From NCBI GenBank assembly GCA_003604975.1, contig QZIR01000062.1:1-64000 (forward strand): a stretch of 64,000 nucleotides of DNA. The letters run 5' to 3'. The stretch is from Desulforudis sp. (GTDB lineage Bacteria > Bacillota > Desulfotomaculia > Desulfotomaculales > Desulforudaceae). Shown piece by piece: positions 50,423-58,726 of this stretch. The notes beneath the pieces were generated by a model that searched no databases, was not told the DNA's origin, and saw only the letters and a list, made by a program, of their open reading frames with translations. Made by a program: the position numbers and the translations under genes. The first letter of the stretch is position 1. Each line of letters begins with the position of its first letter.

Positions 50423-51472
50423 CTACTTCAACCCGGCGGCGCGCTGCACATTAAGCTGATGTGCTGGGTTTTCGGCGTTGGTGTTGTGGTTGCGGCTCTT
50501 CCAGAAGTGGACGCAAAACATTCCGTTGAAGTCGTTGTCGGGAACCGTATCGAATCCGTGCGGCATGCCGTTCATTGACGCGGCCAGGCGGCGTCCGTTG
50601 ATCTCAACGATCACCGGCCGGGTGTTCCAGCTCCATTGACCGGCGTAGATAGACTTCATGATGGCGGTGTCCCTGGCGGTAAGGGGTTCACAGTCCGCGT
50701 GGTTTGAACCACCGATACGGTAAATGTTGAACCGTTTACCCGACCAGAGATCCAGGATGACCGCCGTACTATGGTGGTTAAACATCCAGTTAGCGTACGT
50801 CCATTCAATCAATTCGCCATAGCCGGCCTTGGCCTGTCTGCTGGGCACGGCAACGTTTGCCACGGCCTGTCTGCTGTTGGCCGGGATAAACAGCAGCTGT
50901 CCCGGAGTGATCCAGTCACTCTTCAACTGGTTAGTTCCCTTGATCGCAGAAACACTGGTATTGAACCTGCTCGCGATCGCGCTCAGGGTGTCCCCGCTGC
51001 TTACGCGGTACTCGGTAACCGTTCCGGATCCCGGTGCCGGGAGTTTGGCGTCGTTCAGGCTGATACTGACCGTGCGGTTACGGACATCGTAATAAACATC
51101 GGCTCCCAAGGCGGTGGCCACAAACCGGAGCGGGATGTAGGTGGTATTACCGACCAGGAAGGGGGGGGTGTCCAGTTGGATCTTCTTCGCGTTCATATAA
51201 GCGAAGGCATGGTTCAGAAAGAGACGGATCTGTGAGTGGCGGTTGGCGATATCGATAGTGCGGGATTGGGCGTCCCAGTTAACCCTGGCGTCGAGACTCT
51301 CGGAGACGAGTCGCAGGGGAACAAAGGTACGGTCATTGCGGATTAACGGGGCCTCCCCTGACATAAATTGTCCGTTGATCACAAGATTAGCGGTGGGGTT
51401 AGCCTCGACCACCGATGGTATACAGAACAGGAAAAGCGTTACAGCCAGTGCAATTGAGGAAAAATTGAGCAT
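50423..51472 (-). CDS. Exported protein with copper amine oxidase-N domain and LysM repeat
   Basis: The 349-residue protein has a signal peptide (about residues 1-24, cleavage near VEANP), then a copper amine oxidase N-terminal-like domain with the paired motifs RTFVPLRLVSESLDARVNWD and TTYIPLRFVATALGADVYYD (residues 48-130). One LysM peptidoglycan-binding unit (YRVSSGDTLSAIASRFNTS, about 154-200) comes next. The last 120 residues contain HHSTAVILDLWSGKRFNIYR and NDFNGMFCVHFWKSRNHNTN, a domain common in exported Clostridial proteins and possibly enzymatic, as it is rich in His/Cys/Asp. It is likely wall-bound. It is divergent from prkA. Confidence 0.83.
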   Translation of the reverse strand: MLNFSSIALAVTLFLFCIPSVVEANPTANLVINGQFMSGEAPLIRNDRTFVPLRLVSESLDARVNWDAQSRTIDIANRHSQIRLFLNHAFAYMNAKKIQLDTPPFLVGNTTYIPLRFVATALGADVYYDVRNRTVSISLNDAKLPAPGSGTVTEYRVSSGDTLSAIASRFNTSVSAIKGTNQLKSDWITPGQLLFIPANSRQAVANVAVPSRQAKAGYGELIEWTYANWMFNHHSTAVILDLWSGKRFNIYRIGGSNHADCEPLTARDTAIMKSIYAGQWSWNTRPVIVEINGRRLAASMNGMPHGFDTVPDNDFNGMFCVHFWKSRNHNTNAENPAHQLNVQRAAGLK

Positions 51473-51533
51473 TATGTCACGTCCTTAGTAGTGATGGAAT
51501 TTGTACGTATGTCTCCCACTTAGTTCAACTGTT

Positions 51534-51562
51534 ATTATATCGTTGTAAGTTGTGTCACTCAA
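51534..51562 (-). promoter_or_regulatory. Sigma-A promoter of LysM protein gene
   Basis: On the minus strand TTGAGT (51562-51557) and TATAAT (51539-51534) are separated by exactly 17 bp, about 60 bases before the start codon. A palindrome GGTATTTATACC at 51602-51613 lies between this promoter and prkA. Confidence 0.6.
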
Positions 51563-51799
51563 TGCCTTTGATGTAACCAATTTGTGTCAATGAGCAAATC
51601 AGGTATTTATACCATAGATCTCATTCTCGCCGGTTAGCTGTCGAACGTCCCCGAAAGGTGGCCGTTCTTCTTTTTTGTGGGTTTCGGGCATACATTTCTA
51701 GAAGTACAGGACAACGGGAAAAGCGCGAGGGTTTTCAGGGGAATCTCTAAGCTTCGGATCTCTCGCTCCTTTCAGATCTTACGGGGAGGTGCGCATGTT

Positions 51800-53692
51800 T
51801 TGGATTTTCTCAGGCGTCTGGAGAAGTATTGCCTGCAGGAGAAAGAATTGGCCTGGGACGGCTCTTTTCAGGAATACCTGGAACTGGTGCGTGAAAAGCC
51901 GCGGGTTGCCCAACTGGCACATACCCGGATTTACAATATGATTAAGGCCTCAGGTATCGAAACCGCCGGTGATGTACGGCGATACAGGTTCTTCAGCCGT
52001 GAACTCTTTGGCCTGGACCGCACTTTAGAAAGGCTGGTTGATGACTATTTCCATCCGGCCGCCCGGCGCTTAGACGTGCGCAAGCGGATCATGCTGCTGA
52101 TGGGTCCGGTCAGTGGTGGGAAGTCTACCCTGGTCACCCTGCTCAAGCGTGGACTGGAGGCCTACAGCCGTACTCCGGACGGCGCGGTGTACGCCATCAA
52201 GGGGTGCCCGATGCATGAGGAACCCCTTCATCTAATCCCAAGGGCCCTGCGCCTGCAGTTCGAAAAGGAATACGGGGTGCATGTGGAAGGGGAACTGTGT
52301 CCGGCCTGTCGGCTTCGGCTGCAGGCGGAATTCGGGGGGCGGATCGAGGATTTTCCGGTCGAACGGATCCTGTTCTCGGAGGAAAACCGAACGGGCATCG
52401 GGACCTTTACACCCTCAGATCCCAAATCCCAGGACATCGCTGAACTCACGGGCAGCATTGACTTCTCCACCATTGCCGATTATGGCGCGGAATCCGACCC
52501 CCGCGCCTACCGCTTTGACGGGGAACTGAATATTGCCAACCGGGGCCTGATGGAGTTTCAGGAACTTTTGAAATGTGATGAGAGGTTTCTCTGGAACCTT
52601 TTGAGCCTATCCCAGGAAGGCAACTTCAAGGCCGGCCGGTTTGCGCTGATCTATGCTGATGAGATGATAGTCGCCCATACCAACGAATCCGAGTACCGGG
52701 CCTTTATCAGTAACCGTAAGAACGAGGCCTTGGTTTCCCGGATGATCGTGGTCAAGATTCCCTATAACCTGCGCGTGAGTGATGAGATCAAAATCTATGA
52801 AAAGCTGATCCGGCAGAGCGATATCCAGAACATCCACCTAGCACCCCACGCCCTGCGGGTGGCCGCGATGCTCTCGGTGCTGTCGCGCCTGAAGGAGTCG
52901 CGCAAACAGGGTGTGGACCTCATCACCAAGATGAAGCTCTATGACGGTGAGGATGTTGACGGCTTCAAGGGGGATTTACGGGAACTCCAGGGCGAACATC
53001 CCGAAGAGGGGATGAGCGGGGTGGACCCTCGATTCGTGGTAAATCGCTTGTCTTCCGCGATCATCCGTAACCATTCCGGATGCTTGAACGCCTTGGATGT
53101 CCTCCGCACGATCAAGGATGGAATGGACCAGCATCCCTTGATCAGTCGCGAGGACCGCGAGCGGTATCTGAACCACATTTCCCTGGTACGGCGTGAGTAT
53201 GACGAGATGGCCAAGCGAGAGGTCCAAAAGGCTTTTGTGCACTCTTACGAGGAGGCGGCCCGGATTCTATTTGACAACTACCTGGACAACGTAGAGGCCT
53301 TCTGCAGCGGGGTACGCAACCACGACCCGATTACGGACGAGGAAATCGAACCCGACGAGCAACTGATGCGGGCCATTGAGGAGCAGATCGGGGTGTCGGA
53401 GAACGCGAAGCGGAGCTTCCGCGAGGAAGTCCTGATCCGTCTCTCCAGCTATGCGCGAAAGGGAACACGTTTTGATTACAAGAACCACAACCGGCTCCGG
53501 GACGCCATTGAGCGTAAACTTTTCGCGGATTTGAAGGACGTCATCAAGATCACGACCTCGGCCCGGACCCCCGACCCGGAGCAACTGCGGCGTATCAACG
53601 AAGTCAGTACCCAGTTAATTGCGGAGCACGACTACTGCCCGGTCTGTGCCACCGAACTGTTGAGATATGCGGGCAGTATGCTGAACCGGTAG
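51800..53692 (+). CDS. prkA: PrkA serine protein kinase
   Basis: The 630-residue protein matches Bacillus PrkA in size and begins MDFLRRLEKYCLQEKELAWD. The AAA+ part has Walker A LMGPVSGGKSTLVTLLK near residue 96, and the C-terminal PrkA domain ends with the CPVCATELL Cys pair. PrkA (YeaG in E. coli) is a Hanks-like kinase or AAA+ protease-like regulator; in bacilli it is a sigma-E-dependent sporulation factor. I start at TTG 51800, 10 bases after GGGGAGG; the frame is open to 51677 but that extension has no family counterpart. YhbH follows, forming the known PrkA-YhbH pair. Confidence 0.93.
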   Translation: MDFLRRLEKYCLQEKELAWDGSFQEYLELVREKPRVAQLAHTRIYNMIKASGIETAGDVRRYRFFSRELFGLDRTLERLVDDYFHPAARRLDVRKRIMLLMGPVSGGKSTLVTLLKRGLEAYSRTPDGAVYAIKGCPMHEEPLHLIPRALRLQFEKEYGVHVEGELCPACRLRLQAEFGGRIEDFPVERILFSEENRTGIGTFTPSDPKSQDIAELTGSIDFSTIADYGAESDPRAYRFDGELNIANRGLMEFQELLKCDERFLWNLLSLSQEGNFKAGRFALIYADEMIVAHTNESEYRAFISNRKNEALVSRMIVVKIPYNLRVSDEIKIYEKLIRQSDIQNIHLAPHALRVAAMLSVLSRLKESRKQGVDLITKMKLYDGEDVDGFKGDLRELQGEHPEEGMSGVDPRFVVNRLSSAIIRNHSGCLNALDVLRTIKDGMDQHPLISREDRERYLNHISLVRREYDEMAKREVQKAFVHSYEEAARILFDNYLDNVEAFCSGVRNHDPITDEEIEPDEQLMRAIEEQIGVSENAKRSFREEVLIRLSSYARKGTRFDYKNHNRLRDAIERKLFADLKDVIKITTSARTPDPEQLRRINEVSTQLIAEHDYCPVCATELLRYAGSMLNR

Positions 53693-53696
53693 AAAC

Positions 53697-53772
53697 GGAA
53701 GTCAGAGGTCGGAGGTCGGAAGTCGGAGGGAATCAGGGACCCCGGAAGACCGGGAAGTCGGAAGTCGATCAG
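53697..53772 (+). repeat. Tandem degenerate heptamers (GGAAGTC/GGAGGTC)
   Basis: The gap between prkA and yhbH contains GAAGTCAGAGGTCGGAGGTC followed by further GGAAGTC units, then the hairpin-like CCCCGGAAGACCGGG. Related degenerate units occur at 4.8, 45.5 and 50.3 kb. The unit length of seven and the lack of unique spacers exclude a CRISPR array. Confidence 0.65.
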
Positions 53773-53848
53773 GCGGGATTTAGGCGTGGTTCTGTTGAGG
53801 TGGCTTTGGGTGTTGCTTGTAGTACTCTTCTGGGGGAGTTGACCGGGC

Positions 53849-54985
53849 ATGACCCGTTTTACGATCTGCCGTGAGGACTGGTCCTTGCACCGGAAGGGAT
53901 ACCTGGACCAGGAGCGGCATCGGGAAAAGGTGCGCGAGGCGATAAAGAACAACCTGTCCGAGATCATCAGCGAGGAAAGCATCGTGCTTTCGGACGGGCA
54001 AAAGGTGATCAAGGTTCCCGTCCGGGCAATTGAGGAGTACCGTTTCCGGTTCGATCCTGATAAACAAAACCTCGTCGGGCAGGGTTACGGGAACAGCCAA
54101 CCTGGTGACCTGGTGGCCAGCGGAAGGCCCGGCGGCAGTGCCAAGGGCCGAACACCCGGAACGGAGGCGGGAAACGACTATTTCGAGGCCGAGGTAACCA
54201 TTGAGGAAGTCGCGGAGATCATGTTTGAGGAACTTTGCCTGCCTAACCTGGAGCTAAAGGAGCGGCCCCACCTGACGGCCGAGGGAACCGATTTCCGGGA
54301 TGTGCGCAAGAAGGGACTGGCCGCCAACCTCGACCGTCACCGGACCGTTTTGAGCGTCTTGCGCAAGAACTTATTGCAGGGACAGCCGGGTTTCCATTCG
54401 GTAACGCCGGAGGATCTTCGTTTCCGGACCTGGGATGTCCATGAAAAACCAGAATCCGGGGCGGTGGTGCTGGCGATGATGGACACTTCTGGTTCAATGG
54501 GGCCGTTTGAGAAGTACATTGCCCGAACCTACTTCTTCTGGATGACCCGGTTTCTCCGGACCAGGTACCGCAATGTCGATGTGGTATTCCTCTCCCATCA
54601 CACCGAAGCCAGAGAAAGCACGGAGGAGGAGTTTTTCACCAAGGGGGAAAGCGGCGGCACCCGCTGTTCTTCGGTCTATAAACTAGCGCTAAAGGTCGTT
54701 GAAGAGCGTTACCCCCCCCAGGACTACAACATCTATGCCTTTCACTTCTCAGACGGAGACAACCTTATTTCCGATAACGACCAATGTATCGAACTCGTCG
54801 GGAGACTGGTTCAGGTGGTCAGCCTTGTGGGTTACGGTGAGATTGAAGGCCCCTACTATTACTCTAGCACCCTGCGCTCGACTTATAAGCGCATCCGCCA
54901 TCCAAACTTTAAGACGGTGGTCATCAGGGATAAGGGTGACATTTTCGGTGCCCTCAAAACCTTCTTTGGAAGCGGTTCCACTTAG
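53849..54985 (+). CDS. yhbH: YhbH-family protein (DUF444, YeaH-like)
   Basis: The 378-residue protein has the DUF444 layout: an N-terminal basic region with a Gly-rich linker (about residues 75-110) and a C-terminal von Willebrand A-like fold with the MIDAS-type MMDTSGSMGPFEKYIARTYF near residue 210. SGGTRCSS near 269 and NIYAFHFSDGDNL near 293 supply other metal-site residues. Bacillus YhbH is a sporulation protein acting with PrkA, and E. coli YeaH with YeaG. ATG 53849 follows GGGGGAG with slightly long spacing. SpoVR, the usual third partner, lies 3.7 kb downstream. Confidence 0.93.
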   Translation: MTRFTICREDWSLHRKGYLDQERHREKVREAIKNNLSEIISEESIVLSDGQKVIKVPVRAIEEYRFRFDPDKQNLVGQGYGNSQPGDLVASGRPGGSAKGRTPGTEAGNDYFEAEVTIEEVAEIMFEELCLPNLELKERPHLTAEGTDFRDVRKKGLAANLDRHRTVLSVLRKNLLQGQPGFHSVTPEDLRFRTWDVHEKPESGAVVLAMMDTSGSMGPFEKYIARTYFFWMTRFLRTRYRNVDVVFLSHHTEARESTEEEFFTKGESGGTRCSSVYKLALKVVEERYPPQDYNIYAFHFSDGDNLISDNDQCIELVGRLVQVVSLVGYGEIEGPYYYSSTLRSTYKRIRHPNFKTVVIRDKGDIFGALKTFFGSGST

Positions 54986-55016
54986 CTCCAATGGTAACGA
55001 ACAGGCCTGTGAATTT

Positions 55017-55045
55017 GCCCCGCTTTGTAGCGGGGCATTTTAATT
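55017..55045 (+). terminator. Terminator after yhbH
   Basis: GCCCCGCT and AGCGGGGC form a perfect 8-bp stem with a TTGT loop, followed by ATTTTAATT. Confidence 0.8.
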
Positions 55046-55120
55046 ATATGAACATTTGAGCTAATCTACCGATGGTGATGGAGAAATCGTGACCAAAATG
55101 CAAATAATTAATTGTTTGGG

Positions 55121-55149
55121 TTGTAATCGATGTACTCTTTTGGTATTAT
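55121..55149 (+). promoter_or_regulatory. Sigma-A promoter of pckA
   Basis: TTGTAA (55121-55126) and TATTAT (55144-55149) are separated by 17 bp, and an extended TGG precedes the -10. It lies 99 bases before the pckA start. Confidence 0.6.
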
Positions 55150-55159
55150 GTGCTTAAAA

Positions 55160-55175
55160 TATACTGTATACAGGG
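55160..55175 (+). promoter_or_regulatory. Possible operator TATACTGTATACAGGG
   Basis: Directly after the expected transcription start of pckA lies TATACTGTATA followed by CAGGG, nearly the same as at 47862-47878 upstream of the 40-residue ORF. Its position at about +5 to +20 suits a repressor site. The regulator is unknown. Confidence 0.4.
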
Positions 55176-55247
55176 TACAAGGTTTGGGCTGAGTTGTGAC
55201 GGATTTCACGAAAAACATCAAACCAGCCGAGGGAAAGGAGTCGCCCC

Positions 55248-56816
55248 ATGCATTCCTTTCGTCGTCCCGTAGAAGCGAAGGCAATTCTGGACAATCCTTC
55301 TTTATCGGAACTGCGGGAACTGGCCCGTAAAGACGAGCGGACAACTGAATACGGGAGCGCAAGCTACATAACGAATGTACGCAGCCGGAGCGCCAAGTTT
55401 ACCTACATCGTAGAAGACGGTGTGAAGCTGGGTATTGATCAACAGGGTATACCTCTTGAGAAAGCGATGGCCATTGCCGATGAGGTCCATCGCTATCTGC
55501 GCGACCAGGAGTTGATCCGGGTTGATCGCCGGATGGGGTTAAGCCAGGGGTTTAGCCTGCACTGCCGGCTTTACATCAGCAAGGGTTATGCTCGGATACC
55601 GTACCAGTGGCAGAATATGCTCTTTGAACCGGTTAATAAGGACGAAGAGCCCGACCTTATCTCCATTTATGTCCCGGAATGGCCGGAACGGATCATCTTC
55701 TGCCATCCGGAGGCCGGTGTCACTTACATCCTGGGTACGGACTACTTCGGTGAATGCAAGAAGTCGTTCCTGCGTAAGGCGATGTACTACCAGAAGAACC
55801 GGGGCGGTATTGGTTTGCATGCCGGCAGCAAGGTGATCCAGGTCAAAGATAAAGATGGAAAACGCCGCGAGGTCGGGTTTATCCTCTTTGGTCTCAGCGG
55901 TACCGGAAAAACGACGCTGACCATGCACGACCATGACCTAGAAGGTGACGAGGGTGTGGCCATCCGCCAGGATGACGTCATCATGCTGAACCCGGACGGC
56001 TCCTGCTTTGGTACGGAAAACGGATTCTATATCAAGACCGACGGTCTCGATGAATCCCAGGCTGTGCTCTACAATGCGGCTATTTCACCCCAGGCAATTT
56101 TCGAAAACATAATGGTCCTCAAGGACGGCACCGTATTCTTTGACAATAAGGAACTTACCTCCAACGGGCGCGGGGTGGTGCTACGCTCAGAAGTGATCGG
56201 TACCGACGACAAAATCGACCTGGTCCGGGCGGATCGGATCATCTTCATTACCCGGCGCGATGATGTGGTTCCCGCGGTGGCGAAGTTGAGTGCAGAGCAG
56301 GCTGCCGCTTTCTTTATGCTGGGCGAGTCCATCGAGACCTCGGCGGGTGATCCGACCAAGGCCGGGCAGGCCAAGCGGCAGGTGGGCACCAACCCGTTTA
56401 TTGTGGGATCGGAAGCGGAAGAGGGCAATCGCTTCCTGGAGATCATCCGTAAAAACCCAGGCATTGAATGCTACCTTTTGAATACTGGGAGTGTCGGCAA
56501 GAATGGGGACTTCCCCGGCGTCAAGATCAAGATCAAGGACTCGACCACCATTATGAAGCAGATCGCTCGCGGAGTCGTCCGCTGGCAGGAGGATCCGGAT
56601 TGGGGCTACCTGGTGCCCGTGGAGGTACCGGGGATTGACATCAAGCCTCTGGATCCCCACCGTTATTATTCACTTGACGAATACGACCGACGCAACGCCA
56701 AGCTGCGTGAGGAACGCCGGGTCTGGCTCGCCAAGTATACCGGTCTCAAAGCGGAGATCGTACTGGCGATCGAGCCCGAGGTGCCGGTCAAGGCCGCCGC
56801 AGGCGGAAAACGTTAG
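55248..56816 (+). CDS. pckA: Phosphoenolpyruvate carboxykinase (ATP)
   Basis: The 522-residue enzyme converts oxaloacetate and ATP to phosphoenolpyruvate, CO2 and ADP. The kinase-1a P-loop FGLSGTGKTTLTMHDHD lies near residue 214 and the metal-binding VAIRQDDVIMLNPDGSCFG near 237. YCTR-like substrate residues are in EGNRFLEIIRKNPGIECY near 391. The length and motifs are those of the ATP-dependent class. The N-terminal 80 residues differ from the E. coli enzyme but fit the Clostridial subgroup. ATG 55248 follows AAAGGAG. With acetyl-CoA synthetase in the same window it suits growth on acetate or fermentation acids. Confidence 0.93.
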   Translation: MHSFRRPVEAKAILDNPSLSELRELARKDERTTEYGSASYITNVRSRSAKFTYIVEDGVKLGIDQQGIPLEKAMAIADEVHRYLRDQELIRVDRRMGLSQGFSLHCRLYISKGYARIPYQWQNMLFEPVNKDEEPDLISIYVPEWPERIIFCHPEAGVTYILGTDYFGECKKSFLRKAMYYQKNRGGIGLHAGSKVIQVKDKDGKRREVGFILFGLSGTGKTTLTMHDHDLEGDEGVAIRQDDVIMLNPDGSCFGTENGFYIKTDGLDESQAVLYNAAISPQAIFENIMVLKDGTVFFDNKELTSNGRGVVLRSEVIGTDDKIDLVRADRIIFITRRDDVVPAVAKLSAEQAAAFFMLGESIETSAGDPTKAGQAKRQVGTNPFIVGSEAEEGNRFLEIIRKNPGIECYLLNTGSVGKNGDFPGVKIKIKDSTTIMKQIARGVVRWQEDPDWGYLVPVEVPGIDIKPLDPHRYYSLDEYDRRNAKLREERRVWLAKYTGLKAEIVLAIEPEVPVKAAAGGKR

Positions 56817-56855
56817 GGAAAAGGCCGTTAAGAACTAGTAAGTGGACTGTACGTT

Positions 56856-56887
56856 AGAGGGGATGCCTGGAGACAGGCATCTCCTCT
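56856..56887 (+). terminator. Bidirectional terminator between pckA and MFS gene
   Basis: AGAGGGGATGCCTG pairs with CAGGCATCTCCTCT (one G-T pair) around GAGA. It serves pckA on the plus strand and overlaps the stop codon of the convergent MFS gene by 2 bases. Confidence 0.8.
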
Positions 56888-58133
56888 AGCCTTTGCCGTG
56901 ACAGAGGAAGGCTTTCTCGGGCAGACGGGCGAGGAGCAACAACAGGAGAGGCCCGAGAATGGCGACCAATCCCAGGGAGGAAAAGGCCAGACCCCAGGCG
57001 ACGTTTGGTTGGGAGTGTTCCAGGATCAGGCCAAAGGTTACCGGGGAGATGCTGGCGGCGGTGTATCCGAGGAAAGTCTGCCAGGCCATAATCCGGCCCA
57101 GGCGTTCTGGATCCGAAAGCTCGGTAATACCTGTGGAAACGATGGGCGTATCCGCCACGACCATGATGCTGTAGACGGCTCCGATGATGATAATTATCCA
57201 GAGCGGTGAACCGAACAGCCAGCCGAAAGTAAAGGAACAGACCGTACTGGTGAGCATGATCAGGGAGGCCGTCAGCAGACGCCCGTAACGGTCAGAGAGT
57301 GAGCCGGCCAGGGCCGTTGCGGACGCGCTGAGCATGATCAGGAATGAGGTTATGGTGGCGGCCAGGGATGTCGCGGCGCCGGAGCCTTCACCGAGGACGT
57401 GGGCCAGGAATGGGGAAATCCACGAGCGCATGCCGTAGAATTCCCACATGTGGACGACGTAGACGCTGATCATTATGATCACCGGCAGGTTTTGGCGGAA
57501 CAAGACACGCCAGCCTAGCCGGGAGCCAGGCTTAGAAGGGCTTTTGTGGCGCCGGGGCGGTTCACCCGTATCGGAGACCCTCGTGACCAGGTAGACTGCG
57601 GCTGGGACGGAAAGACCAGAGAGCAGGGCAATGATCAGATAGGACTGCTGCCATGTCGAAAACGATACCAGGATACCGGTGACGAGAAAGGAAAAAGCGG
57701 TCCCTAAAAGGTAGGACGACACGTAAAAACCCACGGCCCGGCCGCGAAGAGTGTCGATTCTCGACACGATACGCAGTCCGGGCATATATATGCAGCCGAT
57801 GCCGGCTCCGGCCAGTCCGCGCAGAACAGAGGCGATGAAGGGGTCTTTGGCGACCAGGGGAAACAGGACGTGGCTGGCCACGGTTAGGACGGCACCACAG
57901 AGCACAATTCGGCGGGCGTCTACACGGTCGGTGCGCGGAAGGGCGATAATTGCGGTCAGGATGTACCCGATTTGAAAGAAGGCCATGACTGTACCTGATT
58001 GGGAGGGACGCATTCCCCAGTCCTGTTCGATTAACGGTAGTACGGCCGGGAGGCTGAAGCTCGGCAACAGCGCTAGAAAGAGCACTACGGCCATGAGGAC
58101 GGCGGGTTGATAGGTTGTTCCTTTCTTAGACAA
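56886..58133 (-). CDS. Major facilitator superfamily transporter
   Basis: The 415-residue protein has twelve predicted membrane helices with the MFS motif A-like loop between helices 2 and 3 (LPRTDRVDARRIVLCGAVLT) and a second at GSLSDRYGRLLTASLIM near residue 280. The large central loop contains basic residues (RRHKSPSKPGSRLGWRVLF). It looks like an anion or sugar-acid:proton exchanger of the cyanate/NarK-like kind, but the substrate cannot be named. The start ATG 58133 is preceded by GGGAGG. It is convergent with pckA and divergent from the CheW-like gene. Confidence 0.85.
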   Translation of the reverse strand: MSKKGTTYQPAVLMAVVLFLALLPSFSLPAVLPLIEQDWGMRPSQSGTVMAFFQIGYILTAIIALPRTDRVDARRIVLCGAVLTVASHVLFPLVAKDPFIASVLRGLAGAGIGCIYMPGLRIVSRIDTLRGRAVGFYVSSYLLGTAFSFLVTGILVSFSTWQQSYLIIALLSGLSVPAAVYLVTRVSDTGEPPRRHKSPSKPGSRLGWRVLFRQNLPVIIMISVYVVHMWEFYGMRSWISPFLAHVLGEGSGAATSLAATITSFLIMLSASATALAGSLSDRYGRLLTASLIMLTSTVCSFTFGWLFGSPLWIIIIIGAVYSIMVVADTPIVSTGITELSDPERLGRIMAWQTFLGYTAASISPVTFGLILEHSQPNVAWGLAFSSLGLVAILGPLLLLLLARLPEKAFLCHGKG

Positions 58134-58345
58134 ATATAGGCCTCCCGTTTTGAACTAAGGTTGGAAATTCGACAGTAACGGAGTATGTCCTGCTGCCTCG
58201 AAATGGGGAATGGCCGGTGTACGGAGATCAACATTTTTGTATATGGTTCGTGATTATTATCCCCTTGTGAGGGACAAAGGTTGAGGACTATGATGAACAA
58301 AGCAGAACGCAAACCGTGACAAGACAGAAAAGGAGTGGGCACAGT

Positions 58346-58669
58346 TTGATAAGGCCATCTTTGGTAGTTTTTGAAGTCGGTGAAGAAATGTATCAGCTTC
58401 CCCGGGCTTGCGTTGCAAGGATCCTGCGTTTTTGGGAGTACTGCGAGGAGCCCCTTGTCGGGTCGGACGGGACCATTTTATACAAGGGGCAACGGGTAAG
58501 GGTTATCGACGTACGCAAACATGCCGGCGTGGAGCAGGCCGGGCCAAGTTTTAATACCCGGATTATCCTGCTTAACCGAATTAATGGTCTGGTTGGGTTA
58601 CTGGTTGACCGGGTGATTACTGATGAGGAAATGAGGGTAGGTACCGGAATCAGCCGGGTTGTCGGATAG
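58346..58669 (+). CDS. CheW-like domain protein
   Basis: The 107-residue protein begins MIRPSLVVFEVGEEMYQLPR, the first strands of the CheW/CheA adaptor fold, and continues with GTILYKGQRVRVIDVRKHAG near residue 49 and RIILLNRINGLVGLLVDRVI near 78. It is shorter than usual CheW (about 150 residues), ending soon after the second barrel. No chemoreceptor or CheA is nearby. TTG 58346 follows AAAGGAG with 10-base spacing. It precedes spoVR by 57 bases and may be cotranscribed. The function is uncertain; it may be an orphan coupling protein. Confidence 0.7.
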   Translation: MIRPSLVVFEVGEEMYQLPRACVARILRFWEYCEEPLVGSDGTILYKGQRVRVIDVRKHAGVEQAGPSFNTRIILLNRINGLVGLLVDRVITDEEMRVGTGISRVVG

Positions 58670-58726
58670 TGTTTCTTCCTTCATCCATCCGGGAAGGGTT
58701 CTCGTCAGAGTAGGGGGTGAAGGTCT

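Noticed and set aside
53697-53772. CRISPR array
   Set aside because: Units are about seven bases, degenerate and without spacers, and no cas genes are present.
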